A stretch of 64,000 bases of DNA, taken from Pedobacter sp. AK013. GTDB taxonomy: Bacteria > Bacteroidota > Bacteroidia > Sphingobacteriales > Sphingobacteriaceae. Shown here piece after piece: positions 43,109 through 49,746 of this stretch (its first letter is position 1; the number at the start of each line of letters is the position of its first letter). The notes below the pieces were generated by a model. The model saw only the letters and a program-made list of their open reading frames with translations, was not told the DNA's origin and made no database searches. Both the position numbers and the translations under genes were made by a program. The DNA is taken from the NCBI RefSeq assembly GCF_014205835.1, contig NZ_JACHCQ010000024.1:48318-112317 (forward strand), written 5' to 3'.

Positions 43109-43528
43109 TTGGAAAAGAATCAATACAGCATATTTGAAAGCGAATTACGCGTCCGTCCGGATGATATCGATATGTTTAACCATGTACATAATAGCAAATA
43201 TTTAGACTATGTACTAGCGGCACGTTATGAGCAGATGGAAAAATTTTACGGCATGCCCTGGGAGCACTTTACCCAACAAGGGCTAGGCTGGGTGGTAAGC
43301 CGCGTTGATATTAATTTTAAACGCCCGTTATTAATGAATGATTTAATGCTGATCCGCACAGGAATCTTAACCATGCACGAAAAAGGCTGCTCGGTACAGT
43401 TCGAAATTATCAACCAAAAAACAGGAAAAGTAGCTTCAGATGGTATTTTTGATTACGTGCTAATAGATTTAAACACAAACAGGGGCACGAAAGTTACTGA
43501 AGAAATGATTAAAGCCTATAGTATCTAA
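43109..43528 (+). CDS. Acyl-CoA thioesterase (4HBT hot-dog fold)
   Basis: Hydrolyses an acyl-CoA or acyl-carrier thioester in the cytoplasm. The 139 residues form one hot-dog domain; RPDDIDMFNHVHNSKYLDYVLAARYEQM is the 4HBT signature with the catalytic Asp in DIDMFNHV, and VVSRVDINFKRPLLMND continues the fold. The start is a TTG at 43109 because the first ATG (at DIDMF) would remove the first strand and helix. The substrate is unknown; YbgC/FadM-like are the closest types. It is divergent from the nucleotidyltransferase operon. Confidence 0.9.
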   Translation: MEKNQYSIFESELRVRPDDIDMFNHVHNSKYLDYVLAARYEQMEKFYGMPWEHFTQQGLGWVVSRVDINFKRPLLMNDLMLIRTGILTMHEKGCSVQFEIINQKTGKVASDGIFDYVLIDLNTNRGTKVTEEMIKAYSI

Positions 43529-43633
43529 TTTGATTACACGGATTAAATTAAAGAGATTAGAAAGATTATAATTCTGTACGTTCCATACTTCTGTTACAAA
43601 ATTCAATCAATTTTAAAAAATCAGTCATCAAAA

Positions 43634-43663
43634 TTTGACATTTAGGATTTTTCCTTATCTTTG
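43634..43663 (+). promoter_or_regulatory. Consensus promoter of the MATE gene and its leader
   Basis: TTTG at 43634-43637, 18-bp gap, TATCTTTG at 43656-43663, a full match to both Bacteroidota promoter elements. Transcription is expected near 43670, leaving a leader of about 135 bases before the MATE start. Confidence 0.75.
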
Positions 43664-43684
43664 GTTTATCAAAAGACCAGAGCC

Positions 43685-43717
43685 ATGATAGTATCTGCAA
43701 TCCGTTTGAGGTTTTAA
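43685..43717 (+). CDS. Candidate leader peptide MIVSAIRLRF (macrolide arrest motif)
   Basis: Ten codons from the ATG at 43685 to a TAA at 43715. The encoded peptide MIVSAIRLRF ends in Arg-Leu-Arg-Phe. Arg-X-Arg (the +X+ motif) is the known site where macrolide-bound ribosomes stall; the ErmDL leader (MTHSMRLRFPTLNQ) has the same RLRF. It lies 15 bases after the predicted transcription start and 88 bp before the MATE gene. No ribosome-binding sequence is evident, but none is expected in this phylum. Reality and function remain to be tested. Confidence 0.65.
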   Translation: MIVSAIRLRF

Positions 43718-43771
43718 GTAACTGAGGATTCCCTCCATTTCAATTTTAGGTATATACGCTTAACCGCGTAT
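43708..43771 (+). promoter_or_regulatory. Leader RNA hairpins of the MATE gene
   Basis: GAGG occurs within the arrest codons (43708-43711) and again at 43724-43727; a single CCCTCC (43731-43736) can pair with either. Further on ATACGC (43754-43759) pairs with GCGTAT (43766-43771) across a six-base loop. A stalled ribosome would cover the first GAGG and so shift pairing. Confidence 0.5.
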
Positions 43772-43805
43772 CATTGGTTTATACATCACAATTTATTTAT
43801 ATTAT

Positions 43806-45230
43806 ATGTCACAGTCTACAAAGGCACAGGGCAAACTATCTTCATTTTTCGATATTCTGATCCAGTCTTTAAAAGGTCATGAAGTTGACCTTACCTCCAT
43901 CAGTATTAAACGCGCAATTATTTTATTGGCCATTCCGATGATGTTGGAAATGGCTATGGAATCGGTTTTTGCTTTAGTCGATTTATATTTTGTTGGCCAC
44001 TTGAAAAATAGTAGCCATGCGATACAAACCGTTGGTTTAACAGAATCTGTACTAACTATTATTTACTCATTGGCCATTGGCTTGAGTATGGCCGCAACTG
44101 CGGTAGTTGCACGGAGAATTGGCGAGAAAAATCCTGAAGCGGCATCAAAAGCTGGGATGCAAACCATTGTGATAGCTGTTTTCGTAAACATTATCATCAG
44201 CATACTGGGCTTGATCTACGCCAGAGATATCCTATTGCTAATGGGCGCTTCAACTGAAACTGCTGATCAAGGTGTGGCATTCGTCCGTATTATGATGGGT
44301 GGAAGTATTATTATTGTATTGTTATTCTTAATTAATGGAATTTTTCGAGGCGCAGGTAACGCAGCAATCGCAATGCGGAGTTTATGGATCGCAAATATTG
44401 CTAATATCATCCTCTGCCCTATTTTTATCAATGGTTTAGGTCCAATACCAGCTTTTGGTTTAATGGGTGCTGCAATTGCAACCACAATTGGTCGTGGTTT
44501 GGGTGTTACCTATCAGGTTTACAATTTGTTCAGTGGTAAAAACATATTAAAAATACGCATTAGCCACTTTTTGCCTGATTTCGCACAAATTAAGGCTATC
44601 GTTAAGATTGCTGCTCCAGCTATCTTTCAGTTTGTAATTGCGAGTTGTAGCTGGGTATTTTTAGCAGAGCTAGTGGCCACTACTGGTGGTGATACGGGAT
44701 CGGCTGGTTACCAAACTGCACTACGACTTATGATGTTTTTTATGTTACCCGCCTGGGGCTTAAGTAATGCGGCAGCTACGCTGGTTGGTCAGAATTTAGG
44801 TGCAGGGCATATAGATCGGGCCGAAAAATCGGTTTTCCAGACCCTGAAGTATATCATTATTTTCATGGCAGTAGTAAGTGTGCTGTTCTTAACCTGCGGA
44901 CATTTGTTTGCTGCTTTCTTTACTGCAGATGAAAAAGTAATTGCCATTGCTAGCCAAGCTTTGAAAATTTTAAGCATTGGTTTTGTTATTTATGGTGCTG
45001 CGATGGTTTTTAGCAGTGCTTTTAATGGTGCTGGCGATACCTGGACGCCAACCAAAATTAATGTTTTTGCCTTTTGGCTATTTCAGATTCCATTGGCTTA
45101 CTTTTTAGCGAAATATTTAGAAATGGGCCCTACAGGTGTTTTTATTGCCATCCCTACGGCTGAAGCTGGTATTGCAATAGCTGCCTTTATCTTGTTTAAA
45201 AAAGGCAAGTGGAAGAAAATAAAGGTTTAG
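43806..45230 (+). CDS. MATE family multidrug/cation efflux protein
   Basis: Inner-membrane antiporter that exports drugs or metabolites in exchange for Na+ or H+. The 474 residues have 12 hydrophobic helices in two halves; IKRAIILLAIPMMLEMAMESVFALVDLYFVGHL begins the first and KAIVKIAAPAIFQFVIASCSWVFLAELVATTGGD the second, both as in NorM/DinF-type proteins. The pump has a short cytosolic N-terminus. A leader with a ten-codon arrest-type peptide precedes it, so it is probably drug-inducible. The substrate cannot be read from sequence. Confidence 0.93.
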   Translation: MSQSTKAQGKLSSFFDILIQSLKGHEVDLTSISIKRAIILLAIPMMLEMAMESVFALVDLYFVGHLKNSSHAIQTVGLTESVLTIIYSLAIGLSMAATAVVARRIGEKNPEAASKAGMQTIVIAVFVNIIISILGLIYARDILLLMGASTETADQGVAFVRIMMGGSIIIVLLFLINGIFRGAGNAAIAMRSLWIANIANIILCPIFINGLGPIPAFGLMGAAIATTIGRGLGVTYQVYNLFSGKNILKIRISHFLPDFAQIKAIVKIAAPAIFQFVIASCSWVFLAELVATTGGDTGSAGYQTALRLMMFFMLPAWGLSNAAATLVGQNLGAGHIDRAEKSVFQTLKYIIIFMAVVSVLFLTCGHLFAAFFTADEKVIAIASQALKILSIGFVIYGAAMVFSSAFNGAGDTWTPTKINVFAFWLFQIPLAYFLAKYLEMGPTGVFIAIPTAEAGIAIAAFILFKKGKWKKIKV

Positions 45231-45238
45231 TCTTTAAC

Positions 45239-45291
45239 CACAGATAGGCACAGATGTTACTAAACTGAACATTATTATCTGCCTATTTGTG
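45239..45291 (+). terminator. Hairpin after the MATE gene
   Basis: CACAGATAGGCACAGAT (45239-45255) against ATCTGCCTATTTGTG (45277-45291) with a two-base bulge. It is followed by TTAATTTT, a poor T run, so its terminator role is uncertain; it belongs to the CACAGAT repeat type. Confidence 0.45.
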
Positions 45292-45528
45292 ATTAATTTT
45301 AGGCATCAGGTATAAAACCCTCAAAAGAATTACTACTATTGGTTAAATAAACTGATTGGAACGGACATCCCGGTTTTCTACCACTCGAACCAGCATTGAA
45401 CCAACACCGGTATAAAGTGGAAAGCAGTTCTGCGGTAACCGAAAAATCGCTGATTTTGCTTTCCAAAACAATAAAAAAATGGCAAATATGCATTCCATTT
45501 TCCCTCTTACATTTTCCATTAAAAACCA

Positions 45529-45536
45529 TATCTTTG
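45529..45536 (+). promoter_or_regulatory. -7 box (TATCTTTG) of lepA
   Basis: TATCTTTG matches TAnnTTTG and ends 8 bp before the ATG at 45544, so the lepA transcript is probably leaderless or nearly so. Confidence 0.6.
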
Positions 45537-45543
45537 CGCAAAG

Positions 45544-47331
45544 ATGAAGCATATACGTAATTTTTGCATTATTGCACATATCGACCATGGCAAGAGCACC
45601 CTGGCTGATAGGTTATTAGAATATACAGCGACGATTTCGCAGCGTGAAGCACAGGCGCAATTGCTCGATAACATGGATTTAGAGCGTGAGAGAGGCATAA
45701 CAATTAAAAGTCATGCCATACAAATGAACTATAAAGTTGGTGATATTGAATACAATTTTAACCTGATTGATACACCAGGCCACGTCGATTTCTCGTACGA
45801 GGTTTCGCGTTCCATTGCAGCCTGCGAGGGCGCTTTGCTTATTGTAGATGCTTCGCAAGGGATTCAGGCGCAGACTATTTCCAATTTATATCTGGCTTTA
45901 GAGCACGATCTTGAAATTATTCCGATTTTAAATAAAATGGACTTACCTGGGGCTATGCCTGAGGAAGTTAAAGACCAGATTATTGATTTAATTGGCTGTA
46001 AACGCGAAGATATTATTCCTGCATCGGGTAAAACCGGTATGGGTATCCCTGATATTATCCAGGCTATTGTAGATCGTGTTCCAGCCCCGGTTGGCGATCC
46101 GGAAGCACCGTTACAGGCATTGATTTTCGATTCTGTTTTTAACTCATTCAGAGGGATTATCGCTTATTACAAAGTGGTAAACGGCGAAATTAAAAAGGGC
46201 GATAAAGTAAAGTTTATTAATACCGGCAAAGAATACCTTGCTGATGAAGTTGGCATTTTGAAGCTAGATATGTCGCCGCGTAATGTGGTTAAAACTGGCG
46301 ATGTGGGTTATATTATTTCTGGCATTAAAGAGGCCAGAGAAGTAAAAGTTGGGGATACGATTACAACTGTGGCCAGGCCATCATTAGATGCCATTCAAGG
46401 TTTTGAAGAAGTTAAGCCAATGGTTTTTGCAGGTATTTACCCTGTAGATACTGATGAGTTTGAAGAATTACGTGAGGCAATGCACAAATTGCAACTAAAT
46501 GATGCTTCTATCGTTTTCGAGCCAGAAAGTTCTGCAGCACTTGGCTTTGGTTTCCGTTGCGGTTTCTTAGGGATGTTGCATATGGAGATTATTCAGGAGC
46601 GTTTAGAGCGTGAATTCGATATGACCGTAATTACAACGGTTCCCAACGTATCATATATTGCATACACCACCAAAGGTGACGAGATTACCGTAAACAATCC
46701 TTCAGATTTACCGGATCCTAGTAAATTGGATTCGGTTGAAGAACCATATATTAAAGCGAATATTATTACCAAAGCTGAATTTGTTGGCCCGGTAATGTCG
46801 CTCTGTATCCAAAAGCGTGGTATTATTGTAAACCAATCCTATCTAACTTCAGACCGTGTTGAACTGGTTTTCGAAATGCCAATGGGCGAAATTGTATTCG
46901 ATTTTTACGATAAACTGAAAACAATTTCTAAAGGCTATGCCTCTTTCGATTATCATCAAACAGGTTACCGCAAATCGGATTTAGTGCGTTTAGATATGTT
47001 ACTGAACGATGAGCCTGTAGATGCTTTATCTTCACTGATCCATAGAAGCAATGCTTACGATTTCGGAAAGAAAATCTGTGAGAAATTAAGAGAGCTGATC
47101 CCTCGTCAACAATTCGAAATTAAAATACAAGCCTCAATAGGTGCTAAAGTTATTGCCCGCGAAACACTTAGTGCCTTACGTAAAGATGTAACAGCAAAAT
47201 GTTACGGTGGTGATATTTCCCGTAAACGTAAGTTATTGGAAAAACAGAAAAAAGGTAAAAAACGTATGCGTCAGGTGGGTAATGTAGAAATCCCGCAGAC
47301 AGCCTTTATGGCGGTTTTGAAATTAGATTAA
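45544..47331 (+). CDS. lepA: Translation elongation factor 4 (LepA)
   Basis: Ribosome-bound GTPase thought to act in back-translocation or initiation. The 595 residues start MKHIRNFCIIAHIDHGKSTLADRLL (G1), then RERGITIKSHAI (G2), IDTPGHVDFSYEVSRS (G3), NKMDLP (G4) and a SGKTG segment (G5), followed by EF-G-like domains 2, 3 and 5 and the LepA-specific C-terminal domain (KGKKRMRQVGNVEIPQTAFMAVLKLD). Full length and intact. It is followed by folD. Confidence 0.98.
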   Translation: MKHIRNFCIIAHIDHGKSTLADRLLEYTATISQREAQAQLLDNMDLERERGITIKSHAIQMNYKVGDIEYNFNLIDTPGHVDFSYEVSRSIAACEGALLIVDASQGIQAQTISNLYLALEHDLEIIPILNKMDLPGAMPEEVKDQIIDLIGCKREDIIPASGKTGMGIPDIIQAIVDRVPAPVGDPEAPLQALIFDSVFNSFRGIIAYYKVVNGEIKKGDKVKFINTGKEYLADEVGILKLDMSPRNVVKTGDVGYIISGIKEAREVKVGDTITTVARPSLDAIQGFEEVKPMVFAGIYPVDTDEFEELREAMHKLQLNDASIVFEPESSAALGFGFRCGFLGMLHMEIIQERLEREFDMTVITTVPNVSYIAYTTKGDEITVNNPSDLPDPSKLDSVEEPYIKANIITKAEFVGPVMSLCIQKRGIIVNQSYLTSDRVELVFEMPMGEIVFDFYDKLKTISKGYASFDYHQTGYRKSDLVRLDMLLNDEPVDALSSLIHRSNAYDFGKKICEKLRELIPRQQFEIKIQASIGAKVIARETLSALRKDVTAKCYGGDISRKRKLLEKQKKGKKRMRQVGNVEIPQTAFMAVLKLD

Positions 47332-47347
47332 ATTAGAATCGAGATTT

Positions 47348-47405
47348 AAGTATCAAGTAGCAAGATAATTTGCAAATCTTGACACTAAATACTTGCTACT
47401 TGATA
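47348..47405. repeat. Heptad-phased inverted array (AAG / CTT)
   Basis: AAG at 47348, 47355 and 47362 (7-bp steps) in TATCAAGTAGCAAG, and CTT at 47378, 47392 and 47399 in CTTGCTACTTGATA. The two outer 14-mers are perfect reverse complements. Lies in the 83-bp lepA-folD gap. Confidence 0.75.
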
Positions 47406-47414
47406 TTTTGAAAA

Positions 47415-48296
47415 ATGAAATTATTAGACGGTAAATACGTATCAGAAAAGGTTAAAATTCAGATTGCAGAAGAAGCTGCTGAATTTTTGAATAAAACAGG
47501 TCGCAAGCCACACCTAGTAGCCATTTTAGTTGGTAACGATGGCGGAAGCGAAACCTATGTGGCCAGTAAGATGAAAAACTGCGAAAAAGTTGGCTTTAAA
47601 TCATCGCTACATAGATATGATAACTCTGTAACTGAAGCTGAGCTATTGGCAAAAATTGAAGAAATTAATCAGGATGATGATGTGGATGGATTAATTGTTC
47701 AGTTGCCTTTGCCTAAACATATTGATCCAGAGAAAGTAACTGAAAAAATCGATTATCGTAAAGATGTAGATGGTTTCCACCCTGTAAATTTAGGCAGGAT
47801 GATGCGTAACCTACCTTGCTTTATTCCGGCAACACCTTATGGTATTTTATTAATGTTACAGGAGTACGGTATAGATACTACAGGAATGCACTGTGTTGTT
47901 GTTGGTCGCAGTAACATTGTGGGTAGTCCAATGAGTATTTTAATGGCCCGCAATGCAAACCCAGGTAACTGTACCGTTACGCTTACCCATTCGCGTACCA
48001 AAGATTTAAAAGAACAGGTTCTCCAAGCCGATATTGTGATTGCAGCCATCGGTAAAAAGAATTTTGTTACTGCCGATATGGTTAAGCCAGGTGCAATTAT
48101 TATTGACGTGGGTATTAACAGGGAAAATTCTACTGAAACCAAATCGGGCTTTAAGTTATATGGTGATGTAGACTTCGAAAACGTAGCACCTAAGGCCTCT
48201 TACATTACGCCTGTTCCTGGTGGTGTAGGTTTAATGACTATTGTAGGTTTATTGAAGAATACACTGGCATCGGCTAGGAAAGAAATATACGCTTAA
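47415..48296 (+). CDS. folD: Bifunctional methylenetetrahydrofolate dehydrogenase/cyclohydrolase
   Basis: Oxidises 5,10-methylene-THF with NADP+ and hydrolyses the methenyl form to 10-formyl-THF. The 293 residues show YVASKMKNCEKVG (catalytic Lys in the YxxxK pattern), DGLIVQLPLPKHID, KDVDGFHPVNLGRM, VVGRSNIVGSPMSILM (Rossmann) and PVPGGVGLMTIV near the end. Length is usual. The gene is separated from lepA by a heptad array and followed by a hairpin terminator. Confidence 0.97.
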   Translation: MKLLDGKYVSEKVKIQIAEEAAEFLNKTGRKPHLVAILVGNDGGSETYVASKMKNCEKVGFKSSLHRYDNSVTEAELLAKIEEINQDDDVDGLIVQLPLPKHIDPEKVTEKIDYRKDVDGFHPVNLGRMMRNLPCFIPATPYGILLMLQEYGIDTTGMHCVVVGRSNIVGSPMSILMARNANPGNCTVTLTHSRTKDLKEQVLQADIVIAAIGKKNFVTADMVKPGAIIIDVGINRENSTETKSGFKLYGDVDFENVAPKASYITPVPGGVGLMTIVGLLKNTLASARKEIYA

Positions 48297-48348
48297 GGTG
48301 CTAAGTGTAAAGGTGGAGGGTTAAAATAATCCAAAGCTAAAAATATCT

Positions 48349-48380
48349 AAAAGCGGTTCATTAAGTTGAATCGCTTTTTT
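48349..48380 (+). terminator. Intrinsic terminator of folD
   Basis: AAAAGCGGTTCA, loop TTAAGT, TGAATCGCTTTTTT: 12-bp arms with one G-T pair and a T run. Confidence 0.85.
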
Positions 48381-48576
48381 AGTTAAGTGATTGAGAGCTA
48401 CTCCTCCTAAGTTTTATACCGCGAAGACACGATTATAAATTGGAAGTAATTCAATCGCTATAACAGTGATCATATTAGCTGATCATTAAGAAGTTAAGAA
48501 AATTAAGACTTAGCAATTGTAGTAAACAATGCATTATTAATCTATTGGTATGGTGTTTGACGTCGATAACCGATTA

Positions 48577-48641
48577 ACGGTCGGCCAATAACTACAAGCT
48601 ATTGACCAACGAACTAATGACCACTGAACGAATGAACTAAT
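48577..48641. repeat. GAMCNAAT repeat tract with 7/8-bp phasing
   Basis: GA occurs at 48604, 48611, 48619, 48626 and 48634 (steps 7, 8, 7, 8), so the tract is a degenerate 15-bp tandem (GACCAACGAACTAAT). To its left GGCCAATA pairs with TATTGACC. It runs up to the Rieske gene stop. Confidence 0.6.
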
Positions 48642-48995
48642 TTACCCCCAAAGTTTACTCCACCAACTCTCTTCAAAACCAATGTACAGGCCATCTTCAC
48701 GTAATTCAGTTGGGTAAATGTTGATGTAATCGCCCTGTCCTTCTGCTCCCCTTCCGGTGGTTAAACTGTACTCATATCGATGGATTGGGCAAACCAGGTT
48801 TCCATTTTTACACCAGCCACCACTAAAATGGCCACCAGCATGCGGACAATGAGATTGGGTTGCAATAATTTTATTATCATTATTGATCAGACAGAGCTGT
48901 TTTCCTGCCACTTCAATCGTTTTAATCGTATCCGAACGAGGAATTTGATTATTATTTAGTGCCTTAAACCACTTCATTCTGCTAAAATACAGCAA
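48642..48995 (-). CDS. Rieske [2Fe-2S] domain protein
   Basis: A 117-residue soluble ferredoxin-like protein of one Rieske domain. The cluster motifs are SHCPHAGGHFSGG (C-x-H) and LVCPIHRYEYSL (C-x2-H); the CxH and CxxH spacing and the NADPH-nitrite-reductase-type loop lengths fit the small family. No transmembrane helix, so it is not the Rieske of bc1. The electron partner is unknown, although queE (radical SAM) lies divergently 90 bp away. Confidence 0.88.
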   Translation of the reverse strand: MLYFSRMKWFKALNNNQIPRSDTIKTIEVAGKQLCLINNDNKIIATQSHCPHAGGHFSGGWCKNGNLVCPIHRYEYSLTTGRGAEGQGDYINIYPTELREDGLYIGFEESWWSKLWG

Positions 48996-49084
48996 ATAAA
49001 TATCACTCTTATTTCATCTTTCTATTAAATTTCAAAAGAGGAACAGCATCACCATATTTTTTTAGGATATTTGCATCCTCAAAA

Positions 49085-49708
49085 ATGAAACAAGAAATAC
49101 CAGAAGACGGCACACTACTTCCTTTAATGGAAGAATTTTACACTATACAGGGCGAAGGATTTAATACTGGTAAAGCAGCTTATTTCATCCGTTTAGGGGG
49201 CTGCGATGTAGGCTGCCATTGGTGCGATGTTAAAGAAAGCTGGGATGCCGAAATGCATCCACTTACCCTTTCTGACGTTATTGTAGAAAATGCCGATAAA
49301 TTTCCAGGTAAGGCTGTTGTAATCACTGGTGGTGAGCCCTTGATTTATAATCTGGATTATTTAACCAATAAGTTAAAAGAAAGAGGTATCCTTACCTTTA
49401 TCGAAACCTCTGGTGCCTATCCACTTTCTGGAAATTGGGACTGGATCTGCCTGTCGCCAAAGAAGTTTAAAGCACCCAGGCCAGATATTACGCCATTTGC
49501 AAACGAATTAAAGGTTATAGTTTTTAACAAAAGTGATTTTAAATGGGCTGAAGAATATGCTGCAATGGTATCTCCTACATGTAAATTATATCTTCAACCA
49601 GAATGGTCTAAGTCAAAAGAAATTACACCATTAATTATTGAGTATGTAATGGCCAACCCTAAATGGGAGATTTCTTTGCAAACACACAAATTTTTAAATA
49701 TTCCTTAA
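49085..49708 (+). CDS. queE: 7-carboxy-7-deazaguanine synthase
   Basis: Radical SAM enzyme that contracts the ring of 6-carboxytetrahydropterin to CDG on the way to queuosine. The 207 residues begin with EFYTIQGEGFNTGKAAYFIRLGGCDVGCHWCD, whose C-x3-C-x2-C binds the 4Fe-4S cluster, then VVITGGEPLIYNL (GGE motif binding SAM) and FIETSGAYPL. The length and the short cluster loop fit the QueE family. The other queuosine genes are not in the window. Confidence 0.94.
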   Translation: MKQEIPEDGTLLPLMEEFYTIQGEGFNTGKAAYFIRLGGCDVGCHWCDVKESWDAEMHPLTLSDVIVENADKFPGKAVVITGGEPLIYNLDYLTNKLKERGILTFIETSGAYPLSGNWDWICLSPKKFKAPRPDITPFANELKVIVFNKSDFKWAEEYAAMVSPTCKLYLQPEWSKSKEITPLIIEYVMANPKWEISLQTHKFLNIP

Positions 49709-49746
49709 ATTAGTTTACATTAGCTTTGATAACCAAATGTTAATGT

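Larger units (their letters stand above)
45231..45543. other. 313-bp intergenic region before lepA
   Basis: Holds the MATE hairpin, an unexplained higher-GC stretch (45350-45450) and the lepA -7 box. A minus-strand frame at 45299-45541 is open but I do not call it a gene. Confidence 0.5.
48297..48641. other. 345-bp intergenic region after folD
   Basis: No gene seen. It holds the folD terminator and, at 48577-48641, a GAACTAAT-type repeat tract. Confidence 0.65.

Noticed and set aside
45299..45541. Minus-strand open frame of 80 codons before lepA
   Set aside because: No recognisable motif, overlaps the lepA promoter, and a competing open frame of similar size (45343-45588) exists on the same strand. 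Kept only as an unexplained stretch.
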